DNA of 64,000 bases from Streptomyces sp. NBC_01717. GTDB lineage: Bacteria; Actinomycetota; Actinomycetes; Streptomycetales; Streptomycetaceae. The translations under genes and the position numbers were made by a program. Location of the stretch: positions 496,001 through 560,000 of the forward strand of contig NZ_CP109178.1 of the NCBI RefSeq assembly GCF_036248255.1, in the 5' to 3' direction. Under the pieces are notes generated by a model. The model was not told the origin of the DNA, searched no databases, and worked only from the letters and a program-made list of their open reading frames with translations. Shown piece by piece: positions 9,204-17,781 of this stretch (position 1 is the first letter of the stretch; each line of letters begins with the position of its first letter).

Positions 9204-9842
9204 TCACCGTGTCCGCTTGGCCGAGGTCGCCTTCTTGGCTGCTCGCTTTGTGCCCGTGGTCTTCTTGCTCGTTGTCTTGCGTACGGGAGCCGTCGCTTCG
9301 GCTGCCTCTGCCTCGCTGCTCGCGCCAGCCTGAATCAGAGTGCCGGAGCCGTTCTCCAGATGTGCGCGGATGAACCACTGGAACTGCTCCAGGGAACGTA
9401 GGTGCCCGATGAGCAGATCCTCGGTGACGGGGTCGATGGAGGCGACTTTCGCGGCGGCACTCCGGTGGTCCTTGATGACGCCGGAGTAGACGAGGTCGAG
9501 TGCACCGAGGTGGGCCAATGCGTCCGCGCGACCGATGCTGTAGTCGTCCCAGGTGCGCTCGGATACGAGAGCTCCGGGGGTGCCGTGCGGTTCGCCTCCC
9601 AGCGCGGAGATGCGTTCGGCAGTGCCATCGGCCATGCTCCGCACTGCAGCGGTCTGCGGGTCGAGCATCTCGTGCACGGCGATGAAGTTGGGTCCGACCA
9701 CGTTCCAGTGAATGTGCTTGAGGGTGAGGGCGAGATCGTTGAGCGCGTGCAGACGCGGCTGCAATAGTTCGATCGCCCGTCCGCCCTGTCTGACGCCGAG
9801 GCCGGGGACGCTATAGCGGGGGGTGGTGTCGCTGGGGGACAT
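9204..9842 (-). CDS. dps: Dps-family ferritin-like DNA-protection protein
   Basis: Mini-ferritin that oxidises and stores iron and protects DNA under stress. The start at 9842 has AGGAG five bases upstream; earlier in-frame ATGs do not. The ferroxidase residues are visible in TLKHIHWNVVGPNF (His) and the HEMLDPQ and ERTWDDYS segments, and the four-helix core runs to about residue 170. The C-terminal tail (about 40 residues) is rich in Lys, Thr, Ala and Arg (KKTTGTKRAAKKATSAKRTR), as in Streptomyces Dps proteins where the tail binds DNA and shapes the dodecamer. Probably under general-stress control, given the nearby SigB-type factor. Confidence 0.92.
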   Translation of the reverse strand: MSPSDTTPRYSVPGLGVRQGGRAIELLQPRLHALNDLALTLKHIHWNVVGPNFIAVHEMLDPQTAAVRSMADGTAERISALGGEPHGTPGALVSERTWDDYSIGRADALAHLGALDLVYSGVIKDHRSAAAKVASIDPVTEDLLIGHLRSLEQFQWFIRAHLENGSGTLIQAGASSEAEAAEATAPVRKTTSKKTTGTKRAAKKATSAKRTR

Positions 9843-10024
9843 GAGGCTCCTGTGACTCAGTGAAGATCTATCCGCTCTCATGTGCACCACGTCGGGGGTC
9901 CTCCTACGCCCAACTGCGAAGACACCACCTGACTGGCCCTTCGCGAAGGCTCGGTCGGCCTATGCGTGCGGCCTTGCAGCCAGTGCCACACAACCGCCAG
10001 GACGCTGGGTACCACTGATCTGCT

Positions 10025-10339
10025 TCAGCCACCTTGCCCCGATCGCCGCCGGCGGATGACCGCCAGGTCGAGCACCGCTACGAGGAGGAGCACCCCGCAG
10101 ACTGCCGCGAGCACGCCAAGGACGGTCGAGCTGGGAGAAGAGTCCCTGCTTGAGGAGGTCGCCCACCACGCGAACCCAGCGGTCGCCAGGGCGAAGACGA
10201 CCAGTGCGGCTGTGGACAGGATCGTGCGCAGGACCAGGTCGCTGCGTGCGGTGAGGGGTTCGGTGCCCGCGCGACGGTGGCGTGTCGGGCTGCGGGATTG
10301 GCTGTCGTCCCTCGGTTCGCGCGGGGGCATCTGGGACAT
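10025..10339 (-). CDS. DUF6343 family small membrane protein
   Basis: 104 residues: a soluble N terminus ending in RRAGTEPLTARSDLVLR (the family signature 'RTG.EP.TARS.L.LR'), then two membrane helices (TAALVVFALATAGFAWW and GVLAAVCGVLLLVAVLDLAV) and an RRRR anchor. The ATG at 10339 follows AGGTGAG. Streptomyces genomes often keep this family near stress genes. Function unknown. Confidence 0.75.
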   Translation of the reverse strand: MSQMPPREPRDDSQSRSPTRHRRAGTEPLTARSDLVLRTILSTAALVVFALATAGFAWWATSSSRDSSPSSTVLGVLAAVCGVLLLVAVLDLAVIRRRRSGQGG

Positions 10340-10403
10340 CGAGCTCACCTCTGACCTGCTGATGACTGACCGGACCGGGGGCAAATGCGGTACCCGGCTG
10401 GAT

Positions 10404-10431
10404 TGTCGGGCCGCCGGGGTGCGGCCCGACA
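10404..10431. terminator. 11-bp hairpin upstream of the DUF6343 gene
   Basis: TGTCGGGCCGC and GCGGCCCGACA form a perfect stem around a 6-base loop. GGGTAC, a SigB-type -10 box on the minus strand, lies just downstream at 10390-10395, but I find no good -35 match. Confidence 0.4.
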
Positions 10432-10836
10432 GGTTCGAAAAAGCTGCACTACCTCGTCCTAGCAATCACCTCTGCGCGGCATACAAGGGCGAGGCGGCGT
10501 CGCGAGCGCAGATCTGACTTGATGCGATGAGCAGTCACGCAGTTGACCGGAGTCAGGGCGGGCCAGCAGTTGACGATGCATTACGACCGTCTCCCGTCCG
10601 CCCTGACGGGCCCCACTGAGCGGGCTCGTCAGCGCCCACGGTCATCTCTGACCATCCTGCTCGATGGGCTCGACCGTATGCAGAACCTGGCAGCACTCCG
10701 GAGCTGGCGGCCGTCTGGGCCGGTCATGCGGCTGGATGAGTTCCACCCACTGGCATCCAGCGGGTTTTGGGCGGGACCGTGCGATCTGGTTAGCTTCCGC
10801 TGCCGTCCGGTCTACGCCCCCGTGACCGGGCGGCAA
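10432..10836. other. Region without a recognisable gene
   Basis: Several short frames, none with a domain or ribosome site. Contains the distal end of the SPW-gene transcript. Confidence 0.4.
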
Positions 10837-10866
10837 TTTCCGCCCCCTCCGGGGAGGGGGCGGAAA
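10837..10866 (-). terminator. Terminator of the SPW gene
   Basis: TTTCCGCCCCCT pairs with the AGGGGGCGGAAA half; the stem is perfect and flanked by T and A runs, so it can act in both directions. It lies about 37 bases past the stop of the SPW gene. Confidence 0.75.
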
Positions 10867-10903
10867 AGCCAAGCGGGATCGCGGGGGCCGGCGGGTGGCC
10901 GTG

Positions 10904-11389
10904 TCAGCGGTCGCCGGGCATGGTGCGGTGCTCTCGTGCGCCGGGGCGGGTGCCGCGAGGGTTGTCGGTGCGGTCGCGGGCCGCGGAGGCAGCGGCGAGG
11001 GCGAGGAGGGTGGCGATGACGCCGGTGATGAGGTTGCTGGTGATGGATCGGGTGTGGGCGACGTCGCCTGCGACGACCCAGGGGGCGACGCAGGTCCAGA
11101 TGCCGATGGCGGCGGCGGCCCAGGCCATGGAGTGGGTGCGCTCGTAGGAGGTGCCCAGGCCACCGAGGAGCAGCATGTAGGCGATGCCGGCGATGAGGTT
11201 GTTGACGGCGAGGGTGGTGAAGCCGTTGAAGCCGGCTATCCAGGGGGATGCCGCGAGGTAGAGGCCGGTGATGAGGGCCAGGGCCTCGATCATCTGGGCT
11301 CGTGGGGTGGCGGCGGCGCGCTCGTGCCGGGCACGCAGTTCCATCAGGTCGGGGTGCTCCTCGATGGGTGCGCGATGGGTTGACGCCAT
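10904..11389 (-). CDS. SPW-repeat membrane protein
   Basis: 161 residues with four membrane helices in two repeats. Each repeat carries the family's Ser/Ala-Pro-Trp motif: AASPWIAGF near residue 47 and VAPWVVAGD near residue 103. The N terminus is soluble (MASTHRAPIEEHPDLMELRA). Upstream is an AT-richer stretch (11400-11450), a likely promoter. SPW proteins are common in actinobacteria; their role is unknown. Confidence 0.85.
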   Translation of the reverse strand: MASTHRAPIEEHPDLMELRARHERAAATPRAQMIEALALITGLYLAASPWIAGFNGFTTLAVNNLIAGIAYMLLLGGLGTSYERTHSMAWAAAAIGIWTCVAPWVVAGDVAHTRSITSNLITGVIATLLALAAASAARDRTDNPRGTRPGAREHRTMPGDR

Positions 11390-11531
11390 GATGGCCTCCG
11401 AATGAGAGCTGTTTAGCCACCATCTAGCCTAAAACTGACATAAAAAGAGGCAAACTGGGGCAGCCCCGGTTCCGGCCCTCGGGCCCGCCCGCGCCGGATG
11501 CGGCCGTCGGTGAACCCCGCCCCGGGCCAGG

Positions 11532-11740
11532 TCAGCTCTTGGCGATGGCCATGCCCAGGAAGATGCCGACGACCAGCCGCGGCGCGGCGGCCATCACGGA
11601 CCAGGTGCCGCTGTGGGCGACGGCCTGCGTGGCCTGCGCGCCGGCAAGGCTGGCTCCCGGACGGCCAGGGCCGTCTCCAGCCCGTGAATCTCGCTCTTCA
11701 GCTCTGCTGTCTCCACGATCACGTAACTCACGTGCCTCAT
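11532..11740 (-). pseudogene. Small coiled-coil/membrane protein, frameshifted
   Basis: Frame one reads MRHVSYVIVETAELKSEIHG then LETALAV; the adjacent frame continues AGAQATQAVAHSGTW, then APRLVVGIFLGMAIAKS and a stop. Joined, they make a 69-residue protein with a short coiled coil and a C-terminal membrane helix. The frame change is near 11650. A related N-terminal half is found at 12501. Confidence 0.45.
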
Positions 11741-11781
11741 CCGAGTCCCCGAGCGGTGCCATCCACCCGTTCGTCGTAGAC

Positions 11782-12060
11782 CTACCAGGCACTCTCCTTC
11801 GGGCAGACCTCGGCCAGGAGCTCCAGCAGGTGAGCGGAAACCGGATTGAGTTCGCCGCGCCGCACCCAGGTGTAGACGGCAGCCCGCGTCGGCGCGTCGA
11901 CGTGCTGCAGCACATATCCGTCCACCAGGCCGTGGCCATCGGGGCACTGCCGGACCAGGATCTGCCGGGGCCTCCCGTCCTGTTCGGCCAGGACCTCGAC
12001 GACCTCGCGCTCCGGGCCGTCACGGAACTGATACACCCAGCATTTCCGCATACCGACCAT
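11782..12060 (-). CDS. Hypothetical protein, 92 aa
   Basis: The ATG at 12060 follows GGAGAG. The product starts MVGMRKCWVYQFRDG and contains REVVEVLAEQDGRPRQI and CPDGHGLVDGYVLQHVDAPT, with a compact alpha/beta look. No known motif. It precedes the small broken gene at 11532-11740 on the same strand. Confidence 0.55.
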   Translation of the reverse strand: MVGMRKCWVYQFRDGPEREVVEVLAEQDGRPRQILVRQCPDGHGLVDGYVLQHVDAPTRAAVYTWVRRGELNPVSAHLLELLAEVCPKESAW

Positions 12061-12500
12061 TCTCTCCACCACCCTCAGGAACCCGGCGCCGGACACGGCC
12101 ACAGGCCCCTCATTGGATCACCACCCGTTCAGATGGCGACGCCGATCCGTCGTCCAGAGAGGCGCTCGTTGCGCCGGCACCCGCACGGCGTCGGGGGCGC
12201 GCACCCACACCCCTCAGGCCCTGTGCGCCGACCGCGTCGGGGGGTCATCGCGCGGCCGACCCCCAGGCCCCGCAAGCGCTCTCGGCGCCACCCAGGGCTC
12301 GACCCGTTCGGCATCGAATCCGGGGCCGACGCCACCACGCCCTGCCCCAACCCACCGCGCGACCGCCGACCCCCGGCGAGGGCGCCCGTCGTCGGCAACG
12401 GTGCACCGCAGACAACCAACGCGGCTGTGTCCGCGCAGTGGGGAAGCGATGGACGGTGATGCCGGAATCGGCCGGCACACCGTGAGAGAGGAACCGCACG

Positions 12501-12622
12501 ATGGAACGGTCTGAGCTGGAGAGCAAGGTTCAGCAGCTGGAAACGGGTATGGCGCCCAGGAGGCGTTATGGCCGGGGCGCAGGCCACGCAAGCGGCGGCG
12601 GCGCAGGCCACGGTCAGCGGTG
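12501..12622 (+). pseudogene. Paralogue fragment of the 11.5-kb small protein
   Basis: Starts MERSELESKVQQLETGMA in one frame and continues MAGAQATQAAAAQATVSG in another, matching the coiled coil and the AGAQATQA motif of the gene at 11532-11740, but on the opposite strand. The membrane tail is replaced by other sequence at about 12620. Confidence 0.4.
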
Positions 12623-12708
12623 TCGGGGTGAACCTGACCGTCGCCTACGGCTCCAGCCTCGGCTCGTGCGAGGACCTGGCGCGCACCATCGCCGACCGCA
12701 GCGAGCGC
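12622..12708 (+). pseudogene. Flavodoxin-domain scrap resembling CYP102 reductase
   Basis: In the frame that follows the previous fragment the product reads VNLTVAYGSSLGSCEDLART then IADRSER. The pattern 'LxVxYGSxxGxxExxAxxIAxxA' is the FMN-phosphate loop of P450-BM3-type reductase domains. It ends abruptly where the minus-strand GAF gene begins. Only about 28 residues remain. Confidence 0.4.
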
Positions 12709-13764
12709 TCGGCGGTTTCCAGGGCGGTGTGCGAGACAGGCCGGCGCGGAAGCAGCCCGCGTTGCAGTGCCGCGGCCACGGAGTGCTCTCGCGTGTAGCG
12801 GCGGGCGTTCTCGATGCACAGGGCCGTGTGGGCGGCCGCCGCGAGCACGACCTCTACGTCCGCCTCGTCGTACGGATCCGACTTCCCGGTGCGGTAGAGG
12901 CTCACCAGGCCGAGCACGGTGCCCTGCAGCGTCAGTGGCGCCGCAAGAAGAGAATGGGCGCCGGACGCGTGGATCGCGTCCGCGCGGGCCGGGTCGGTCT
13001 CCAGCCACGGCAAACCCGGATGCAGGGTGACCACCCGAGGGCGCAGATCCGACAGTGCCTGCGAGTATGGGGTCGGCGACGGCAGGCTGCGCACGCCCCC
13101 CGGCGGATACGCCTGCGGTGGATCGCCGTCGACGCTGCTACGGAAGGCGACACGGCGCAGCGGCACGTCAGCCGGCAGCGGAGCGAGCGGGGCGTCATCG
13201 CCCCGCACCGTCGAATCCACCACCTCCACGACCGCGATGTCCGCGAACCCCGGCACCAGGGTGTCAGCGAGGTCCCGACAGGTCACCATCACGTCGAGGG
13301 TCCGGCCCACCCGCTCGCGCACCGCACCGCACCGCACCGACTACGCCCACACGGGCACGTGCCTTTTCACGATCCGTGACTTCGACGCCCATCAGGGCAA
13401 TACCGAGCACCTGCCCGCGCGGATCGTGCAGACGGAATGCAGAGACCTCGTAGGCACGCTCGCGCCCTGGATCGGCCGCGAGACGTCCCCACACGACGTG
13501 CCCCTGCGCGGGGACACCGCTGTCCCGCACCCTGCGGACGATGCGGGCGAGTTCCTCGGGATCCACGGGCCCCCGGACGGAATCGGGGAAGGGGCGCCCG
13601 ACGAGGTCCCCCAGTGCCACGCCATGCTTGGAGGCTGCGTCGACCCGCACCACCCGCAGATCGGCGTCCAGCAGGCGCAACCCCACGGACGACTGGGTGA
13701 ACAGGGCGTCGAGCATCGCCACCTCTGTCTCACTCAAACGCCTGGCCGCGTCACCCTGAGTCAT
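12645..13764 (-). pseudogene. PAS-GAF sensor of a SpoIIE-type phosphatase, truncated
   Basis: The start at 13764 gives MTQGDAARRLSETEVAMLDA followed by a PAS domain (SSVGLRLLDADLRVVRVD to LGIALMGVEVTDREKARAR). After a frame change near 13340 a GAF domain follows (GRTLDVMVTCRDLADTLVPG to CIENARRYTREHSVA). The linker LQRGLLPR, which normally precedes the PP2C/SpoIIE phosphatase, is present, but the phosphatase is missing: the frame ends about 30 codons later. A rearrangement near 12710 removed it. Such proteins normally regulate anti-sigma/anti-anti-sigma pairs. Confidence 0.75.
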
Positions 13765-13973
13765 AGAAATCGCCTCCACACAGTCAGCAGGCTCCCTCCA
13801 CCCAGGATGGGAGTGACGGCGACAATGCACTACTCACGACCACAACCCCCAGACGTCCACAGCCCTCAGGAAAGATCGCACTGACGGCAACGATGGACGA
13901 CAGCAGGACTCCCAGCCCCCTGCAGTCGGGGGCACGCCCCTCTGGCAGGGCTACATGGCTGTGCCCGCATCTT

Positions 13974-14084
13974 CTAGTGGGTTGAGAGGGTCGGACGCTG
14001 CGGATCGAAGCCGATGATTCGTGACCTGAACTGGTCTGCGGTGAGGTCGTCCGCACGGTAAAGGGCGGGACCCGGGGTGCGGAA
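13974..14084 (-). pseudogene. C-terminal fragment next to the IS481
   Basis: The minus strand reads ALYRADDLTADQFRSRIIGF then DPQRPTLSTH and a stop. It looks like a genuine C terminus cut by the IS481 boundary at about 14085. Parent protein not recognised. Confidence 0.3.
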
Positions 14085-14906
14085 ACCGCCCGCTACCGCC
14101 GACTCGGCGAGGCGGGCATGACCGACCGCTCGTCCCGTCCGCACACCAGCCCGCGCCGCACCCCGACCCGCACCGAACGCCGGATCATCAAGGTCCGCGT
14201 CCTGCGCCGGTGGGGACCGGCCCGCATCGCCTACCTCCTGGGCCTGAACCCGGCGACCGTCCACCGGGTCCTGACCCGCTACCACCTGGCCCGCCTGACC
14301 CACCTGGACCGTGCCACCGGCCGCGTAATACGCCGCTACGAACGCGAACAACCGGGCGAACTCGTCCACGTCGACATCAAGAAACTCGGCAACATCCCCG
14401 ACGGCGGCGGCCACAAAACCCTCGGGCGTCAGGCGGGCCGCAAAACCCGCTCCGGCGCCGGCTACAGCTACCTCCACAACGCCGTCGACGACCACTCCCG
14501 CCTCGTCTACAGCGAGATCCTCACCGACGAGGAGAAGGAGACCGCCGTCGCGTTCTGGCAGCGTGCCCACGCCTTCTTCACACAGGTCGGGATCACCATC
14601 GAACGCGTCCTGACCGACAACGGCGCCTGCTCCAAGAGCCACCTGTGGCGCAATTCCCTTGCCGATCAGGGCATCACACGCAAACGGACTCGCCCCTACC
14701 GGCCCCAGACCAACGGGAAGGTCGAGGGGTTCAACCGCACCCTCCTGGACGAATGGGCCTACGCGCGGCCCTACCGGACCGAGACCGACAGACGTGCCGC
14801 CTACCCGGCCTGGCTGCACACCTACAATCACCACCGCGGACACACCGCCCTCAAGGGCCAACCACCCGCCAGCCGCGTCCCCGACCTCACGGGTCAGTAC
14901 ACCTAG
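14085..14906 (+). mobile_element. 5'-truncated IS481-family element
   Basis: The frame is open and in register from ETARYRRLGEAG upstream of ATG 14118, so the first roughly 55 residues (the HTH part) and the left end are missing. Visible from 14118: RTERRIIKVRVLRRWGPARI, catalytic D in VHVDIKKLG, VDDHSRLVYSEILTDE, second D in LTDNG, and the E in NGKVEGFNRTLLDEW. All three DDE residues are present. Transposition of this copy is unlikely without its left end. Confidence 0.85.
14118..14906 (+). CDS. IS481 transposase, N-terminally truncated
   Basis: 262 residues from the first in-frame ATG. It has the integrase core with the DDE triad intact but lacks the N-terminal helix-turn-helix. Full-length relatives have about 320 residues. 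The missing N-terminal part of a close relative is found separately at 38063-38362. Confidence 0.8.
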   Translation: MTDRSSRPHTSPRRTPTRTERRIIKVRVLRRWGPARIAYLLGLNPATVHRVLTRYHLARLTHLDRATGRVIRRYEREQPGELVHVDIKKLGNIPDGGGHKTLGRQAGRKTRSGAGYSYLHNAVDDHSRLVYSEILTDEEKETAVAFWQRAHAFFTQVGITIERVLTDNGACSKSHLWRNSLADQGITRKRTRPYRPQTNGKVEGFNRTLLDEWAYARPYRTETDRRAAYPAWLHTYNHHRGHTALKGQPPASRVPDLTGQYT

Positions 14907-15375
14907 CCCGTCCCGACCCGTCTCAAGCCGTTTCAGCCTGCCCCCGTGCTCCCACGGGAGCACCACGGATGAGGCGCCCTGACCTGCGGGTATCCCTCCA
15001 GTGCCCCGTGAGACCGCTCCGGTCGCCAAATTGACCGAATGCGCCAGTGGCTGCCGGAACTACGAAAGGAGATCGGCAATGCCGCCCGCTGCGAGCAGCA
15101 CAGCGATGAATAGGAGAAACCCGAAGCAGCTCGGCTGCGCGAGCACATGCAGGCACCCCGGCCGGTCGGTCACCAGGCAGTTGAGTACCCCGTCGGTGTC
15201 ATGCTGATCCACTTTTGGCAGCGCCGTTCCTCGGTACCGCCGGGAGGCCCTGGCCCTCGGCCGGTATTCCGGGCGATGGATGGACCTTCCCGACCCGGGC
15301 CGCCGCCAGCCTCAGGTCGGGAAGGAATCTCAGGTGATCTTGCATCGGCCGGTGCCGTCGCTTGCGCCTTGAGAA
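14907..15375. other. Region without a recognisable gene
   Basis: One 24-codon frame at 15039 is followed by an in-frame TAG and then more open sequence. Nothing with domain support. Confidence 0.4.
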
Positions 15376-15413
15376 CCCGCCCGCGACCGATCGGCGAAAC
15401 GGTCGCGGGCGGG
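15376..15413 (-). terminator. Strong terminator of the 15.4-18.5 kb operon
   Basis: CCCGCCCGCGACC and GGTCGCGGGCGGG form a perfect 13-bp stem with a 12-base loop, 11 bases beyond the last stop codon of the minus-strand operon. Confidence 0.75.
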
Positions 15414-15424
15414 AGTCGCGGGAG

Positions 15425-16057
15425 TCACTGAGAGCGCGCCGACACGTCAGCGAACTCGTCCAGGACGACGGTGCAGTCCGATAGGGCGCGGACCAGTTGA
15501 CTGGCGAGCACCCACCGCCCAGCAGGGTCGCCGTACTCGACAACCGTCGCCGTCGGCGACGGGACGAGGTGCGGTCGGCCCGGTAGATAGCGGACTCCGT
15601 ACACACCGCACACTTGTGACGCCCCGACTCGGACAGCGACATGCCCAGCAAGCAGGTTGGGACAGAAGCGGACAGCCTCACGGGCGCACGGCACACAGAC
15701 AGGCGGGTGCGCCGTCAGCAAACCATTCGGCCAGCCGTCCCAGTCCGCGCGGTGATCTTCCAGCAGCCAGAGCGTGCCGCGCTCGTCCTTGTCTGCCGGC
15801 CCGCCACAGACCTGACACAGCAGACGGCGCATCACCCAACGCTGACGCAGAGGATGCACCCGGCCGAAGTCGGGGCGCCCGCCCCCCGTATTGATCAGCG
15901 TCCGAAGCCACAAAATGCCGTCGGCGTCCCGGTCGTACGGGGTCTCGTCCGGGTAGGCGATACCGCCGCGAGGCCCGACCACCAACCTCGTTGGTCTGCC
16001 CTGCTCTTCCGACCATGACGTGATGTGCGGAACGACAAGCGAGCGTGGGACGGTCAT
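15425..16057 (-). CDS. Hypothetical protein with Cys pairs, 210 aa
   Basis: Last gene of the operon. The start MTVPRSLVVPHITS overlaps the stop of the previous gene as ATGA, so I prefer it to an ATG 18 bases upstream. The product has CQVCGG near residue 86 and CVPCAREAVRFCPN near residue 126, a likely structural zinc site. The flanking segments are Trp/Arg-rich. I recognise the type from Streptomyces accessory regions but not a function. Confidence 0.65.
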   Translation of the reverse strand: MTVPRSLVVPHITSWSEEQGRPTRLVVGPRGGIAYPDETPYDRDADGILWLRTLINTGGGRPDFGRVHPLRQRWVMRRLLCQVCGGPADKDERGTLWLLEDHRADWDGWPNGLLTAHPPVCVPCAREAVRFCPNLLAGHVAVRVGASQVCGVYGVRYLPGRPHLVPSPTATVVEYGDPAGRWVLASQLVRALSDCTVVLDEFADVSARSQ

Positions 16058-16209
16058 CGCCGGAAACGCCGCCATACCCGGCCGAGGACGCTCGCGGTCA
16101 CACACGGCGCCCCGTCACGACAGGACGCACACCTGTAGGTATGGCCCACGAAAGCCTGGTAAGCCCACTGCCCGCGAGACAGGCGCTTGGCTCTCTGCAG
16201 CGTGATCAC
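16054..16209 (-). CDS. Small Cys-rich protein, 51 aa
   Basis: The GTG at 16209 has AAGGAG six bases upstream and overlaps the stop of the preceding gene as GTGA. Product: VITLQRAKRLSRGQWAYQAF then YRCASCRDGAPC, a CxxC..C cluster, and an Arg-rich tail. Its stop overlaps the next ATG, so translation is probably coupled. Confidence 0.6.
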   Translation of the reverse strand: MITLQRAKRLSRGQWAYQAFVGHTYRCASCRDGAPCVTASVLGRVWRRFRR

Positions 16210-16358
16210 GTCGACTCCTTCGGACAGGTACGACAACGTCGCGGAAAGATGAAGACGGACGACCCCGGGTGCTCGGGACGGGCACCAAGGTCCACAGCCG
16301 TCGTGGCGGACAGCGAGACCGCGCACCACACGCAATTGGCACCGCGGCGCTGCGGCAT
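16206..16358 (-). CDS. Small zinc-binding-type protein, 50 aa
   Basis: The frame reads MPQRRGANCVWCAVSLSATT then AVDLGARPEH and CRTC near the end. CxxC...CxxC with the AVDLG motif is a common small Streptomyces protein of unknown role. The stop overlaps the next start (GTGA). The start codon is less certain because no ribosome site is obvious. Confidence 0.55.
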   Translation of the reverse strand: MPQRRGANCVWCAVSLSATTAVDLGARPEHPGSSVFIFPRRCRTCPKEST

Positions 16359-16402
16359 CGAAAGGGATTCGAGGGGCGGCACCTGCGCCGCCAGAGGCGT
16401 GG

Positions 16403-16852
16403 TCAACAGAACGCCCCCGCCTGCAAGCGGTGACCGCCGGGTCCGAATGCCGCGCCCAGCGCTGCGGGGTCGGTGAGCCGGCCGGAGCCGTCCGGTTTCT
16501 CCAGCCATCCGAGGCCGTCGATGTACCGATCGGCCGGCGGGCACCGCAACATCCACCCCTTGGAACGGACAGTCAGCCGCGGAAGGTCGGCCAGCAGCTC
16601 CCCACCGCCAGGGGGCACGAGCCACCAAGCAAGTTCTGCTGACGGGTAGACGAGCACGGGGCCAAGACCGTCCGGCCCGATGCGCTGCATCGCGTCGACA
16701 GACCGCATGAGGCCGACCTCGACAGCCAGCCACAGCCGTCCCGACGGAATAGGGGCGAGTTGCTCCCGCGCCCATAACCGATGAATCTGCAACGGATCCG
16801 GGGCCGAGAGAGCCAGCCACTCCGAGCCCGGATTGCGTGTCCGTGGGGCCAT
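16403..16852 (-). CDS. Hypothetical protein, 149 aa
   Basis: Starts MAPRTRNPGSEWLALSAPDP. It contains AVEVGLMRSVDAMQRIGPDG, YPSAELAWWLVPPGGG and WMLRCPPADRYIDGLGWLEK. The pattern of a VP.G....L...P.L.V..KGWMLRCPP resembles small proteins that accompany Streptomyces XRE/DUF5753 loci. No catalytic motif seen. The 87-base gap upstream holds repeated motifs (see 16873-16933). Confidence 0.6.
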   Translation of the reverse strand: MAPRTRNPGSEWLALSAPDPLQIHRLWAREQLAPIPSGRLWLAVEVGLMRSVDAMQRIGPDGLGPVLVYPSAELAWWLVPPGGGELLADLPRLTVRSKGWMLRCPPADRYIDGLGWLEKPDGSGRLTDPAALGAAFGPGGHRLQAGAFC

Positions 16853-16872
16853 GACCAGGACGGTAGGCGCCC

Positions 16873-16933
16873 CTGTTTCTCAAGACCCGCTGTGTTTCTC
16901 GCTGTTTCTCAAGAGGTCAGCCGCGTTGCTCAA
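16873..16933 (-). promoter_or_regulatory. Iterated TTGAG(A/C)AAC motifs
   Basis: On the minus strand TTGAGAAACAG occurs twice (13-base forward repeats at 16873-16885 and 16902-16914), with GAGAAACA between them and TTGAGCAAC at 16925-16933. They lie in the gap between the regulator gene and the downstream genes of the same operon, the place expected for an autoregulated internal promoter. Confidence 0.45.
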
Positions 16934-16939
16934 TGTTGC

Positions 16940-17781
16940 TTACGAGAGGTCGAGCGAAGCGCGGGCGCGGGCGATAATCCGGTGAGCCGACCGGCCGTCA
17001 ACAGCTGCTGTCGCGAGGGCATCCCACACCTTCGCGTACAGGGCAATGTCCTCGGCGGAGTCCAGCCACATCTCCGTGTGCCACGTCTCGGCAATGACCA
17101 TCCGGTCGTCATGTATCCAGAAGTCATCACCTGCCGCGATCCTGACATCGGCCGTGAGCGGAATGATCCCCAGCTCGACGGTCGACAGACCGTTGACGGA
17201 CATCAGCCGGTCGAGCTGGTCGGCGAGTACAGACCGCGGGCAGATCCGAACATGCAGCGCAGACTCTGCCACCAACACCCGGTACCGCTTCCCGGGCGGT
17301 ACAGCCCTTCCTGCCGGCGCATTCGGGACACCACCCCCGCCTCGACATCCCGTGTCACGCCATGCAGTTCCGCGTACCGGGAGAGGACACTCCGCGCGTA
17401 CTCCGGCGTCTGGAAGATCCCGGGAACAACGGTCGCACTGAAGCCCCGGAACATCGCCGTCCTCTCGTGCTGCGCCCCAAGGGCGTCTTGCACGGCTCGG
17501 TGCCCGCCCGCTAGCTGGCGGCGCCAGGAACGGTAGGTGGATTCCAGCCCCGCGAGGCGCCCTTTCAGCTCGGCCGCGGTCTCAGGTCGGCCAACCCCGG
17601 CCGCCCACGCATCGAGGTCCGACGTGGTGGCAGTCTGCTTACCGTTCTCCAGCTTCGAGACCTTCGACGGCACCCAGCCGCACTCTGCCGCCAAGCCTCG
17701 GACAGTGAGTCCGGCCTCGGTGCGCAGCTCACGCAACCGCGCACCGAGGGCCGTCCTGGCCTGCTGGTAGTCGGTGCTCAC
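16940..17781 (-). CDS. XRE regulator with DUF5753 domain, frameshifted
   Basis: The N-terminal helix-turn-helix is clear: LGARLRELRTEAGLTVRGLA then AECGWVPSKVSKLENGKQTA. After the linker the DUF5753 ligand/effector domain starts (TAMFRGFSATVVPGIFQTPE, YARSVLSRY) and, after a frame change near 17285, continues LVAESALHVRICPRSVLADQ to WHTEMWLDSAEDIALY. The GTG start at 17781 overlaps the upstream stop as GTGA. Intact relatives are about 280 residues, as here when joined. These regulators pair with small effector proteins (DUF397 or DUF6879) in Streptomyces and several affect development or antibiotic production. Confidence 0.8.

Noticed and set aside
10385..10400. SigB-type promoter for the DUF6343 gene
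   Set aside because: GGGTAC is present on the minus strand, but no acceptable -35 box lies 14-16 bases upstream.
13974..15029. A 351-codon minus-strand open frame
   Set aside because: Most of it is antisense to the IS481 transposase, whose catalytic motifs are clear on the plus strand. Only the last 37 codons, outside the IS, may be real.
15039..15113. A 24-codon frame (MRQWLPELRKEIGNAA) followed by an in-frame TAG
   Set aside because: No ribosome site at the start and no family; cannot tell a small gene from a relic.
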